Shown here: positions 12,760-24,912 of the stretch, piece by piece | Numbering within the stretch: the first letter of the stretch is position 1 | Layout: each line of letters begins with the position of its first letter | Origin: Paralvinella palmiformis | Taxonomy: Eukaryota; Annelida; Polychaeta; Terebellida; Alvinellidae | NCBI GenBank assembly: GCA_025642065.1 | Contig: JAODUP010001043.1 | Coordinates: 2,501-66,500 of the forward strand | Length of the DNA stretch: 64,000 bases | Direction of reading: 5' to 3' | The notes under the pieces: model-generated | Told to the model about the DNA's origin: nothing | What the model saw: the letters and a program-made list of their open reading frames with translations, nothing else | The model's database searches: none | Program-made: the position numbers and the translations under genes

Positions 12760-14464
12760 GCATTTAGGTACGCACTCACAGACACCAATGCAAACATATC
12801 AATGTATGCATAAACACATGTCCGATCCCCTCACGAACAAACAAAGAAACGGAAGTATTGTTTCCCGAACAATAAAGCACGTGTTTATATGAAAAATGTC
12901 AGAAAATAATGTATAAAGCAGGTGTCATCCAAACATAGACTAAGTACACTAACATTTTTGTGTGTGATTTACCTGGAATGATCCTGTCGAGATTGTTAAC
13001 TCAGTTGGCGATCTAGAACAAAAACATCGGTAGGAGGCCATCAATTTTAAGCATTTTATCCGTTTGACTTGGCCGAGTGCATTTCGCCGTAAATATCCAG
13101 GTTGTCGGTGCGAATTCGAATATTACCTGTACTTGTGGCTTCCAAATCGCGCTAGGATAATGACCGGATTAGGCGGTTATCTCACTGTGTACGGCATGGG
13201 AGATAACTGGGATTTTCCAATAGCGGTGATAATATGGGGAACGCTGTACTATATCGGCGAATTTAGGCATACGAGTAGTTTCATCGCATAACAAATATGA
13301 CGCCTTTTTGTTTCATTAAGAAGCTAAGCTTGTTGTAGCATCGCCAGCAGTTACTTGTCCCTTAACTTCCGGTCAGTAAGCATTGCCTACAAAGGAGATA
13401 AGAAATATAATTGTCTTCGCAAGTGGATGACATTAACATCATCATCAGCATCATCATCATTATCATCATCACCACCACCACCATCATCATCATCAGGGCT
13501 ATATGGTCAGAGAGAATACCATTACATACCTGTATATTAGCTTATTGTATTTTTGCCTATCGTTTCGTGGCGCTGTTGTCGCCGGATAATGGCGCCGCCA
13601 TTTACGTGGGGGTTCTTATTTGTATTTATACAAGTGGACTTGAAACATTAAAGCAGGTTATATATCGATCCATAGCATAGGGTTAAATGGACAAGATGTG
13701 AATGTGCACACTAATTAGAATCACCATCCCGTTTCGTAATTGACCGACTGTTTATCGCTATATATTGTAAAATGGGACTGAATGCAGATGACTGTGAATT
13801 ATGTGTTGTGCAGATGTCCTATAAAATTTAACCGAATTATTGACTGACTGACTGACTGAATCACTCACTCACTCACTCACTCACTAACTAGCTCATGATA
13901 CACCTATCCTCCTCCGATGACATTTGCCAAAATATGTATAACAGACGCATTTTATGGTTGAAATATATTAATTATACGCGTATATAGTTGACAGCCTTGA
14001 AGATAAAGATTAGCTAAATACGTGTTATCACAAGCATCAACAATCCCGAATCGCATTAGCCCAGTCGTGAGGTAAGAAAGCAAAATCCGGCAGCTCTTTA
14101 GTTCAATTCTTCACGATTGTTGTCAATTTTTCACCCGATGTCGGATTCATTCCGATATAATTGCAGATGAAACCAATCGATCTGGATTAAAAGCCTAAGG
14201 TTAAGGACAGTATAATCGAAGCGAGATGCCAGCCAACAAGATTATACGGATCTATAAATAAATCCATAGTGTAACTTCGGGCAGAAATTATTATATTAGT
14301 TTAATTGATAGGCTGTGGATATACAGATTTAAATATACATGTATATGATTTGTAACTTTGAATGATAAATTCTTTAAACGTCAACATGTATAATGTACAT
14401 GTATCTTATCACGCTACAGCACAGGATTATCTCCTGTCAGTGGGGATGTTTGACTAAATCTACC

Positions 14465-14500
<36 letters not shown>

Positions 14501-14639
14501 TCATCATCATCATCATCATTATTATCATCATAATCATCATCATCATCATCATCATAATTATATTATGAGTGGCAAACATGGCCTAGAAGAGTGTCACGAA
14601 CTTTACCTCAGTATTCCCAATTACCCTAACCTATGACGT

Positions 14640-14850
14640 CAAGCGTTCTAAACCGTTAGCTCTGCCTTTCTTGGCCAATCAGTTTCCATCTTTCTAAGCC
14701 ATTATCGGTCATGAGCAGTGACATTCCCCCAAAACCCCGATATCTCTACCATTCCAAACCGTTAGCTCTACCTGCATAAACGGCATCGATCCAGCCTTAC
14801 TCTACCATTAGCTCTGCCGCCTAAGCCATTAGCCCTACATTACCGTTAAT
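14640..14850 (+). repeat. Degenerate repeat CCGTTAGCTCTGCC
   Basis: AAACCGTTAGCTCTGCC and variants recur about six times with irregular spacing, some inside longer stretches (TCTAAGCCATTA). Confidence 0.55.
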
Positions 14851-14986
14851 GCAAATATACGTAATCTAGCATTCGGCCTACAAAACTCGACCAATCATCC
14901 TCGTCATCTTTGCAGTTGTTGTTGTTATTGTTGTTATTATTGCTGTTGCTGCTGTTATCTCTGCTTCTCTCTTTGTTATCCCTCAG

Positions 14987-15189
14987 TGGTCCCTAGCCGT
15001 TAGCAGCAACGCTTGATTGGATACCTGTAGCAGCACCGGATCCCGTCCGTCGGTGCCATCCGACCGGGATCACCATCCGTCGGAACGATCCAGGGATTAC
15101 TGTGCCGACGCGATCCAGACGAGTCGACGACGACGACGACGATGGCCTGCTATTAGAGACTGTCCGGTATAGCCAGGCTAGTCTCGAGG
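14987..15189 (+). promoter_or_regulatory. 5' UTR of F-BAR gene, possible upstream splice acceptor at 14986
   Basis: The sequence just before 14987 (ctctttgttatccctcag) is a strong splice acceptor with a pyrimidine tract. The 203 bases after it are GC- and CpG-richer than the AT-rich sequence further upstream. They end at the start codon. The simplest reading is an exon whose 5' part is untranslated, with another non-coding exon and the real promoter further left. Direct transcription start near here is the alternative. No convincing TATA box or initiator was identified. Confidence 0.4.
15142..15156 (+). promoter_or_regulatory. Upstream ORF (four codons plus stop) in the leader
   Basis: An ATG at 15142 in strong context (A at -3, G at +4) opens a four-codon frame, MACY, closed by TAG at 15154-15156. 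It lies 33 bases before the main start and in the same frame. A uORF this short in a strong context would be expected to limit initiation at 15190 unless scanning is leaky or reinitiation occurs. This holds only if the leader is transcribed as inferred. Confidence 0.4.
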
Positions 15190-15286
15190 ATGGCCGATTA
15201 TCTATCTTACAGAGATATCGCTCATCCATCTTTCAACGAGACGATTAAAGCTCACAACAACGCCACGCTGAAGCTAGTCAAAACAG
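15190..15286 (+). CDS. Exon 1, start of F-BAR protein (residues 1-32)
   Basis: The start ATG at 15190 sits in a strong initiation context (A at -3, G at +4), and an in-frame TAG at 15154-15156 closes the frame upstream, so no longer N-terminus is possible in this exon. The peptide begins MADYLSYRDIAHPSFNE and runs for 32 codons plus one base, ending ACAG before the donor gtgagtga (phase 1). Most F-BAR proteins start this way, with a short leader before the first long helix. The exon is richer in C+G than the surrounding sequence, consistent with a functional first coding exon. Confidence 0.8.
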
Positions 15287-15308
15287 GTGAGTGATCTCCG
15301 CTAGAACG

Positions 15309-15355
15309 CCCCCACCCCCACCCCGCCCTCGCCACCCACCCAACCCGCCCCCCGG
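15309..15355 (-). promoter_or_regulatory. C-tract block (G-quadruplex potential on the minus strand)
   Basis: At least eight runs of three or more C separated by one to six bases, starting about 23 bases after exon 1's donor. The minus strand satisfies the usual four-G-tract rule several times over. Confidence 0.6.
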
Positions 15356-15884
15356 GGCTGTTGTCTTACCTGATAATGATGACGGGAGAATTGTCGACCT
15401 GATGGACGCCAAGGGGAATAATTACGTTGTTGTTGTTGTTGTTGTTGTTGCTGCTGCTGCTGCTGTTGTTGTCACTGTTGTTGCTGTCGTTAATATTTAT
15501 ATCGATATATGATAATGTCGATGCGGGTTCTTTCTCGTATATTTCGACGGGAGGTTTTTTCCCAGCTCTTCTCTGGATCATTCGTGTTTGCTATCCTTGA
15601 CTTCGAGGATCCTGAATTTTAAATAAATTTTAAAAAATCCCCCCCCCCTCGCGTCTGTAATGTGTTAGATAATATAACAAAGGGGTGGGTGGAGGTGGTC
15701 GTGTTTGTATTAAATGCCATAAAGCGTACGTGTGCGTATATGTGTGTGTATGCGCGCGCGCGCGTGTATTTATATGTGTATGCGCGTGCGTATTTCCGTG
15801 CGTGTGTGCGTTCGTGCGTATGTACATTAGTACTGAGACGCGCTGATGTTGATGAAAACAGCCTATCCGTCTCCAGATGACACC

Positions 15885-15945
15885 TGAACCGGTGATCCCT
15901 GGCGAAACAGTCAGCGCACTACGTACTGGACCACCTGTGTCCTAT
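15885..15945 (-). mobile_element. tRNA-like SINE head, minus strand
   Basis: On the minus strand GACACAGGTGGTCCAGTACG and CGCCAGGGATCACCGG hint at A and B boxes; only the head is recognisable. Confidence 0.4.
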
Positions 15946-16539
15946 GCATACCTGACATTATTGGATGTTGGCGCTAACCACGAAATCAATACACCGAGGT
16001 TATATACAGTACATATAGGTAGAGTACCTCACCTGTATAAATAGCTTAATGTTTAACTTGACCTAGGTAAGCATTTAAAAATTACATCAGGGCACTTCCC
16101 CCATAATTGTCACATTCCCGAGATAACACTTCAGTTTAGCACATGTATAGACCCAACTTTTTCAGCACATGGGGTTTGACCCAATATATCTGGGGAGGTT
16201 TGGGTTTGATTAGTCAGAATACGGGGTTTGGGGTTGTGCCCCTTTTTTTTAATTGCGTGTGTACGTGTTTGATTCTATATGTACACATGTATGTGTATAG
16301 GTGCAGGTATGTGTGTGTTTGTATGTTTGCATGTGTGTCTGTGTGTGTATGCATTTGTGCGGCTTGTGTGTTTGCGCGCGTGTTTATGAACCAATAGTAA
16401 TGAAGCGCTTAGAAGTATGGTTTGACACATTCACACACGCGCACACACACGCGCACACACATGCACACAGAGTCAAACTCAGTAAGTCCTGGTATTATAG
16501 ACAAATATTAATATAGGGCTTATTGGCAAGTACATTATA

Positions 16540-17165
16540 AATAAAACATTAAAGACTTTAGTCTAAACACTTATCATTTCTAGGCTCGACTATGGCAATT
16601 CATTGTTATATAATATCACATGCCCCCTCTCTCTTACTCTCAGCTGTACATCTGGTGACACTCACTCACAAAGGGGAAGATATAACACCAATTTTGTTCC
16701 AGCTGGACTGGCTTCCTGTACGCTTCAGATCAGTGTACAAGTTCTTGTTTGACACATTTAAAGTACTGAGTGGAACAGAACCACTGTATCTAAGCGATCT
16801 GATCCAAACGTGTATACCAGTGAGAATGATCCGATCTGAAACCTTTGACGACACCAAAAACCTATATACATCAATATATGGAGATAACTCTTTCTAAACA
16901 TCAGTTGCAAGCATACTGATTAAGTTGCCTAATCATATTAAACTTGCATTAAGTAAAGAAATATCTCGGAAAGTTTCTTAAAATCGACTTATTTAAATTA
17001 GCCTACTTGTAATATCTATAAACCAGTATATTTATGTAAAAAATGTGTTTCTGCTATGTGAGCCAGAACATGTTTATTTCTGTTTTCAACGAAAATCTCC
17101 TTAGAGCAACTCAACTTGAGTACTATTAATAGAATATTATTATTATTATTACTATTATTAAATGG
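16540..17165 (+). mobile_element. CR1/L2-type LINE, 3' end with frameshifted reverse-transcriptase C-terminus
   Basis: Frame 1 reads SRLDYGNSLLYNI, then after a shift another frame reads SAVHLVTLTHKGED and ITPILFQLDWLPVRFR and continues to EPLYLSDLIQTC and YGDNSF. This order is the C-terminal part of CR1/L2-clade non-LTR reverse transcriptases. A 3' UTR and an (ATT)n tail follow. The copy is 5'-truncated and frameshifted, so inactive. Confidence 0.82.
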
Positions 17166-17247
17166 CTAATGAACCTCATTCGCAGATTGCTTGTTGTCTT
17201 TTCCCTTTGACTTCCAGAACATCGCCATTTCACATATTCCACTCATA

Positions 17248-17449
17248 GGGGCGCCTCCATGGCCCAGCTGCCTCCATGGCCTAACTGGTAGCGCAGTTGG
17301 GCACATATCTCTAGCACCAGAGTTCAAACCCCGATTGGCCTATATCAGAAGAGTATTTCATCTTTCACTTCGCCTCATTACCTTTGGAGGTCGCTCGGCC
17401 CATTTAGCCTGCCTTATACACAGAAGTGGCCGTAAAACAGCAATATTTA
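17248..17449 (+). mobile_element. SINE (main family), variant head with internal duplication and target-site duplication
   Basis: Head reads GGCCTAACTGGTAGCGCAGT with B box AGTTCAAACCCCG. The first bases are partly doubled (GCCTCCATGGCC twice). CATTTCACATATTCCACTCA at 17226-17245 is matched by CATTTACATATTCCACTCA at 17450-17468, a target-site duplication. Confidence 0.85.
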
Positions 17450-18093
17450 CATTTACATATTCCACTCACTAATAAAGCTGTAGTTTGAACAATACGAGAA
17501 GAGAACAGAATACCATATTTAGACCTTCGTGTAAACATTGACCAATATCATCCTTAACTACAATATTAGCCTAAAATAAAAGCCGAAAATTGTAATAAAT
17601 AAAATTAGTTTATTTGAGGTAGGATTATTTTCTTATAGCGATGGAATATTTGTCTGAGATATGCTAAAATACGAGATTAACCCCGTGTATCCTCACTGTA
17701 TTGTCCAACACGGAAACACACAGACACAGATACGCACACATAAATACAGGCGCGTACACATACACACATACATGCACATGCGAGCACACAAATCGCTTTT
17801 GTTACGTACCTTGAAATGCGAAACTACTGTTTTATAGCGACTTATCGTGTCGAGGGCTAAGCTCAATGGACCCAACACCCTCGGAAATAAAATAAATATA
17901 AGATTAAGCAACCTTCAGACATATCCTAGATTAAAGCCCAGATACCACAGAACAATGCTCAACCACCCTAACATTGTAGCCGCTGAGAAGCATAGCTGTA
18001 AGTTGGAAAACTTCACCATATTGTGATTATTTTTTAAAGGATTTATTAGGGAAAACGGTGCCAAATATCTCCCTCTAAATCAAATTATTTATG

Positions 18094-18094
<1 letters not shown>

Positions 18095-18155
<61 letters not shown>
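18095..18155 (+). repeat. (TA)n microsatellite
   Basis: About 29 TA units. Another TA block with a CCTGAGGA interruption lies at 18521-18602. Confidence 0.9.
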
Positions 18156-18157
<2 letters not shown>

Positions 18158-18239
18158 CAGTCTATTATTCATTAATAGCTCACTGCTAATTGAGGATATA
18201 TTAGACAGTGGCAGTTATTGTCTTGCATCCATCTCTGGT

Positions 18240-18440
18240 GGCTGTGGGTACTGCTATGGTACATGTGGTAATGCTCTGCGCTTCAAATTTACAAGTCATG
18301 GGATCAAAAACCAGTGTTACCTCTGACTGCAGCGGGTTTTATATGATCAGTTCATTTACCCGGAGAGGCCTACTGATACGGCAGTAAGTCTCGGATGTGG
18401 ATCGTTCCAATACAAAGCACATCACTCACTCACTCACTCG
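18240..18440 (+). mobile_element. Degenerate tRNA-like SINE with (TCAC)n tail
   Basis: A weak head (TATGGTACATGTGGTAATGC; CATGGGATCAAAAACC) is followed by ATTTACCCGGAGAGGCCTAC and then TCACTCACTCACTCAC. The abundance of (TCAC)n elsewhere (4850-5165, 28440-28660, 40660-40740) would fit further lost copies. Confidence 0.4.
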
Positions 18441-18520
18441 CTCGCTTAAACAATCACTGATTCACTCAGTTACTAACTCACTCTCTCATTCATCTCTGTT
18501 GACTATGACGAGAAATCATC

Positions 18521-18566
<46 letters not shown>

Positions 18567-18568
18567 GA

Positions 18569-18605
<37 letters not shown>

Positions 18606-18645
18606 CCTATCTATCTTTCTTTGTTCCATACCACACACACACAAA

Positions 18646-18682
<37 letters not shown>

Positions 18683-19720
18683 CACGCGATAATTAAGTAT
18701 TCGTAATAAACACAGGATCAAGAATGTCATAAACGGTCAACGAACTTGTTGGCTGCCAAAGCAATTAGCTGGTTGGAAAACAACATAATGGCCAGTTTTT
18801 ATTGAATGTTCCTTTTTATGTCCGTTATCAAGGTGACTTGAGCATGGCATTTACTCCTCCGTCGACGTGTCCATTCCGGGAAAGCACTCTTTTTATATTC
18901 GCGGTATCACGAACCTTGGGATGCAGCGGCAAAGAGGCGCCCTATTCCGGGACTAATCCCTGCGGTGCAGATAATGAGTGCTCATCGCAATTGTCGTATA
19001 TTTAAACCGGATTCCGAACTTATCCGGACCGAACGAGTACAGAGCTACCCGATATTTATTAGCATCCATTATGTGGAAAATTGAAGCCATGTTTTCACCT
19101 CGCTCCTGACATTTCCTCCTCGGGGGAGAGGTAGACCTATGCCGCTTATGATCTCGAGGATATTTTATTTTTGGCCAGGATACCAGACTTCCCGAGTCAC
19201 TATTTTGGTAGCACTATCTACCGTCGGTTTACCGGATATTTATACGTAACACCTAGCGGCTCTGACACCGATAGGATTGGCCTGACTTGGTTTATATCGC
19301 TTTGATGTCTTATGCGGCCTACAAGGTAGTACACCATAACAGACTCTGATCCGTTAATTAACTATTTGCTCTTTACTCCTGAAGTATTGCCATCGTCAGA
19401 TGATATTTATCGTCTGTGGCTAAATCAGATTTCATTTCTTACCAGTGAACGTTTATTAATATTATTATTATTATTATTATTATTTATTATTATTATTATT
19501 ATTAATGGTGATGATGATATTTCCTCTCATTTATTCTGTTCTCAACGAAGCCTATCATGTCGTGGATATAATATTGAAGATTAAATCTCAGATGAAACAC
19601 CAAAAAAATGAAACTCTCGCCGGCATACCCGGTGTATCACGAAATAATATCATGATGACGGTAGACACAGACTTAATAGTGACAGAGATCTTCAGATAAA
19701 AAACAAAACGACACGGAAAA

Positions 19721-19760
<40 letters not shown>

Positions 19761-19849
19761 ATGTGTATGTGTGTGTAGTGTGTGTGTGTGTAGGTGTGTG
19801 TTTGTCTGTATATCTGTCTGTCTATCTGTCTGTATGTATGTATATATGT

Positions 19850-20040
19850 GATGATGATGATGATTGGTGTTTTACGGCCACTTTTGTGCACAAGGTAGGC
19901 TAAATGGGCCGAGCAACCTCCAAGTAATGAGGCGAAGTCAAAGACGGAACAACCTTCAGATATGCCGACTCCTAGATTCGAACCCGGGTGGTAGTGATCT
20001 GTGATCCAACACGCTACCGCTAGACCAAGTAGGCGCCCCA
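19850..20040 (-). mobile_element. SINE (main family), full length
   Basis: Minus-strand copy: GATGATGATGATTGGTG tail, GTTTTACGGCCACTTTTGTG, then B and A boxes (GATTCGAACCCGGG; CGCTACCGCTAGACCA) and GGCGCCCC. No clear target-site duplication was seen. Confidence 0.83.
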
Positions 20041-20139
20041 TTATAATTAGTTTATGTTGAGATTTGTTTTTTGTATGATGAGATATTTGAAATGAGTTTT
20101 AGAGAGTATGTTGTTGTTTGTAGTTATTATATGTATGTG

Positions 20140-20166
20140 TTTTTGTATGTATGTATGTATAGTTTG

Positions 20167-20200
<34 letters not shown>

Positions 20201-20250
20201 TGTATGTATGCATGTTTGTATGTATGTATGTATGTATGTATGGATGTTTG
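20140..20250 (+). repeat. (TATG)n microsatellite
   Basis: Tetranucleotide TATG repeats with a few GCATG and TTTG variants. Confidence 0.9.
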
Positions 20251-20805
20251 TATTTAAACTAAAATGTTTATCACAGAGACGTGGCAACATGTGTGCCATC
20301 TCTAGGGTTGGGCATTTAAGAAAACATTGGAAAGTATTAAAAAGTCAATCGAAATTCACAGTTGAACGGAAAAAATTTCAGATATTTGTTGTCAAATTTC
20401 GCGTGCGAGAAAATATCAAACAAACAGTACAATTAGCCATTCCGCCATAACATATCACGTCACCACAACGCCTTCCCTAAGTATCATCGACTTCCTGCCG
20501 CCCAAAGAAGAGCTCCCGGCCAGACGCTCCTGAAATTGCTTTCCAGTAAATTGCGTAAACCAATGAAAATCAGCCTAAAACAGCCGATTTATTATCAAAA
20601 AGTGATCTCCAGATCCCGAAGCACGGATATCCAGCCAAGAGGAGATAACAAAATATGGAGAGAAAAACACGAATCCCATATAGATGTGTCTGGATATGGA
20701 AGAATCCAATTATTGAACTTCCCTACAATAAGGCTCAACTGCACTCTGTATACAGAGACATTGGTTTAACCTTTTCATCGTCCTTTATTAGACATAGGTC
20801 ACCTC

Positions 20806-20912
20806 TATCACGTAGTTGGTAGAGCACCGTATTGCGTATCTCGCGTAAGTCGTACAGTTCGAATCCCGGGTGTTGTGTTTGTTGGTTTGTGTGTTTGTTT
20901 GTTTGTTTATAG
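20806..20912 (+). mobile_element. tRNA-headed SINE with (TTTG)n tail
   Basis: CACGTAGTTGGTAGAGCACC (A box) and CAGTTCGAATCCCGGGTG (B box) are followed directly by a TTGTTTGTTTG tail. The spacing suits a tRNA, but the stem pairing is broken, so it is not called a tRNA gene. Confidence 0.6.
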
Positions 20913-21366
20913 GATGTTAGGTCGTTTTCTTAACAGAAAAAAAGCTTCGAACTAACCAACTGATTTCGATCGAAAGTAAACTCTCGGCCACGTCTACCGC
21001 GGTTGACCTCCGCCAATTCCGAACAAAACGGCCATTTTCCATTCTCGAATAAGCACACGCGCACGCACGCACGCGCGCACAAACACAGGCGCACACGCAA
21101 TCGGGAGCATACGCGAAATCCTTTACACGCACGGGCTAGTAAACTGACAAGTGTACCTAGCAGCATTCGGCGTCGTGGCAAAACTCAACGCCTGAAATAA
21201 TCGAACTCAAACGAAAACAAATTCAGCACAACAAATAGAACACCTCGTATTGATGTTTTCATTCCCGTCGTGTTTTGTTCCATTTATTAATCACAGTAGA
21301 TGCTTATCTTTAACCAAAATATAATATATGGCCCAATGACATCATGAATGGAATAAACAGACTCGC

Positions 21367-21403
21367 TCTCTCTCTCTCTCTCTCACTCTCTCACACACAC
21401 ACA

Positions 21404-21446
<43 letters not shown>
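21367..21446 (+). repeat. (CT)n/(CA)n/(TA)n compound microsatellite
   Basis: Alternating CT, CA and TA runs. A similar (CT)n(TA)n block lies at 22119-22197. Confidence 0.88.
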
Positions 21447-22114
21447 CGCTGATGTTCGTGTTATCTGGTGCGTGTATCTATTTCGATGATGGCTCCAATT
21501 CCACATCTATAAAGCTGTCATATGCACGGATCTGAAATACAAGATGCCTTCATCCTCTCATCTCCATAATAATTAGTGACCTCATCGAGCTTGTGCCGAG
21601 CTATCCGCTTCCATCGGGTCCCATTTTTAATATCGCCAATCACCGACTAGATCCATGGCCTGGTCCGTTGGCTGGGCCACGTCTCGCGGGATCGGCTTTG
21701 GCTCGACGCCGAGCGCCGACTGAGGAGTCTTTACCCGGATCGTGGCCGTCTGGAGCTGACGACCATCGAATCCTCGCCATCTTTCCGGGGATCGATTTCT
21801 CTCGCTAGGTGGCGTTCCGGAGGATTGGCAACCGTCGGATTGCTGGCCGAGAGATTGATCCGCGGCCGCTGACAGCTGGAAGCCCCCTCGATGAAGACCG
21901 TTTTAGGTCGGCATTTAATCGAAACACGGACTACTATAAAACCATTAACTATTGGTGGCTGTAGAATTTTGCGAGTTTCACCAGTAGGAGAATAACTGCC
22001 ATAAACATTGCGGCGAAATAACAACATCTCGCGACCTGTAAATTAGACCGTAATAGGACATGGGCAGGGCAAAATATCGCTGAAACGGAAAAACATAACT
22101 GATTTTCTATTTTA

Positions 22115-22199
<85 letters not shown>

Positions 22200-22518
22200 C
22201 GCGAAATTGTTCAGAGACGAAATTGTCAAAACTACTAGAAATTCTTTTAAATGAACGGACGGGAATATAAACTGTTTTACAGTATGACCCACTTATCGGG
22301 TTTTGGGTGTTGAGATTTCTTCACTCCGTCTTCATTTCGAATGTTGATCCTGATGGCCGTGTGAGATATTGCCTTGCCGGATTACGATCGTCATCGGGAT
22401 ACTTGGTTGGCCATCATCGGCGCATAAATGACGAATTCCGGACTCTAGATCCCGGTTAATGGCGAGACTTAACGCTGAGCAAGATGCATTGGCTTGTGAT
22501 GCGTGGAGACACAAACAC

Positions 22519-22549
<31 letters not shown>

Positions 22550-22868
22550 CTGTGTGCGTGCGTGTGTGTGGCAGTGCGAGTGTGTGAGATGACTTCTGAC
22601 CGGATGGTTATAAACCGCCTGTTATCGCCCACTCCACAGCCCACCATCACCCTATACCCCGCAGTTGGCCTATAGAGAGCCTTTATGAAGCCGAGACACT
22701 GCGGGGTCAACAAGTACTTATGTGTAAGTGCCATAATGAGACTGAGATGTTATTATGTTCAAGTGGGAGGAGAGGGGGATCATAAAAAGCTGCGGTTAAT
22801 ATAGTGACAAAATAAGGGCCAATAATATTTATGTCATTGTTGAGGCTTTATCACTGGGTCTTGTGGAG

Positions 22869-23626
22869 GATATCACCGTGTAATGTAAGCCACCTCACTG
22901 TGTAATATAAGCCACCTCACTGTTTAAATGTAAACCATCTCACTGTTTAAAGTAAGCCTTCTCACCGTACAATGTATGCCATCTCACTGTTTAAAGTAAA
23001 CCATCTCACCGTGTAATGCAAACCATTTCACTGTTTAAAGTAAACCCCTCTCACCGTGTAATGCAAACCATCTCACTGTGTAATGTAAGCCACCTCAGTT
23101 TGTAATGTAAACCATCTCACTGTGTAATGTAAGCCACCTCACTGTTTAATGTAAGCCATCTCACTGTGTAATGTAAACCATTTCACTTTGTAATGTAAGC
23201 CATCTCACCGTATAATGTAAACCATCTCACTGTGTAATGATGAGGCTTTATCACTGGGTCTTGTGGAGCATATCACCGTGTAATGTAAGCCACCTCACTG
23301 TGTAATATAAGCCATCTCACTGTTTACAGTAAGCCATCTCACTGTTTAAAGTAAGCCTTCTCACCGTACAATGTATGCCATCTCACTGTTTAAAGTAAGC
23401 CATCTCACTGTGTAATGTAAACCATCTCACTGTTTAATGTAAACCATCTCACTGTGTAATGTAAGCCATCTCAATGTGTAATGTAAGCCATCTCACTGTG
23501 TAATGTAAACCATCTCACCGTGTAATGTAAGCCATCTCACTGTGTAATGTAAGCCATCTCACTTTGTAATGTAAGCTATCTCACTGTGTAATGTAAGCCA
23601 CCTCACTGTGTAATGTAAACCATCTC
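22869..23626 (+). repeat. 22-bp satellite array
   Basis: About 34 tandem copies of a 22-bp unit beginning GTAATGTAAACCATCTCACT, with A/G (aacc/agcc), T/C (catc/cacc) and gtg/ttt variants. A short outlying block of the same unit recurs at 23822-23900. A 400-bp segment is itself repeated inside the array (22841 to 23241). Confidence 0.92.
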
Positions 23627-23938
23627 CGTTAGCTGTGTGAATGAGATGTTTATCTCTGGGTCGTCCCATGTCATATCATCAAGGTGTGCCAGGGCTGCGA
23701 CTAAACAAGGTATCCATTTATGTACCTCAATAGTGAATCACATCAAAAGAATCACCCCCTCCCTCTGTGTGTCTCAATGTGTACGTGCATGCGCGTGTAT
23801 GTGGTAAATACTAAGCCTACAACATTACGTGAACCACCTCACTGTTTAATGTTAGCTATCTAAGTGTGTAATGTAAACCGTCTCACCTTGTACAGTAAAC
23901 AGTCTTACTGTTTCCTTTTGAATCACCCTACAATGTAC

Positions 23939-24912
23939 CGAGTGATATAAAACATCGCACTCTACATTATGAATTATGTCACCGTGTGATATAAAACATC
24001 GCACTCTACATTATAAATCATGTCACCGAGTGATATAAAACATCGCACTCTACATTATGAATCATGTCATAGTATGATATAAAACATCGCACTCTACATT
24101 ATAAATCATGTCACAGTGTGATATAAAACATCGCACTCTACATTATAAATTATGTCACCGAGTGATATAAAACATCGCACTCTGCATTATGAATCATGTC
24201 ATAGTATGATATAACACATCGCACTCTACATTATAAATCACGTCACAGTGTGATATAAAACATCGCACTCTACATTATAAATTATGTCACCGAGTGATAT
24301 AAAACATCGCACTCTACATTATGAATCATGTCACAGTGTGATATAAAACATCGCACTCTACATTATGAATCATGTCATAGTATGATATAAAACATCGCAC
24401 TCTACATTATAAATCATGTCACAGTGTGATATAACACATCGCACTCTACATTATAAATCATGTCACAGTGTGATATAAAACATCGCACTCTACATTATAA
24501 ATTATGTCACCGAGTGATATAAAACATCGCACTCTACATTATGAATCATGTCACAGTGTGATATAAAACATCGCACTCTACATTATGAATCATGTCATAG
24601 TATGATATAAAACATCGCACTCTACATTATAAATCATGTCACAGTGTGATATAAAACATCGCACTCTACATTATAAATTATGTCACCGAGTGATATAAAA
24701 CATCGCACTCTACATTATGAATCATGTCACAGTGTGATATAAAACATCGCACTCTACATTATGAATCATGTCACAGTGTGATATTAAACATCGCACTCTA
24801 CATTATGAATCATGTCATAGTATGATATAAAACATCGCACTCTACATTATAAATCATGTCACAGTGTGATATAAAACATCGCGCTCTACATTATCGGTTA
24901 TCCAACCGTGTG
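23939..24912 (+). repeat. 44-bp satellite array with higher-order structure
   Basis: About 22 tandem copies of a 44-bp unit starting TGATATAAAACATCGCACTC and continuing with ACATTATRAATYATGTCA plus a variable six-base joint. Four joint/centre variants recur in a fixed order, giving a higher-order period of about 176 bp. Each half of the unit aligns with the neighbouring 22-bp satellite. The last unit is diverged and runs into poly-C at 24917. Confidence 0.93.

Noticed and set aside
16592..16897. Intact reverse-transcriptase gene
   Set aside because: Only the 3' end is present and the conserved motifs lie in two different frames, so it is a dead fragment.
23939..24912. CRISPR-like array
   Set aside because: The units are continuous with no unique spacers, and the genome is clearly eukaryotic.
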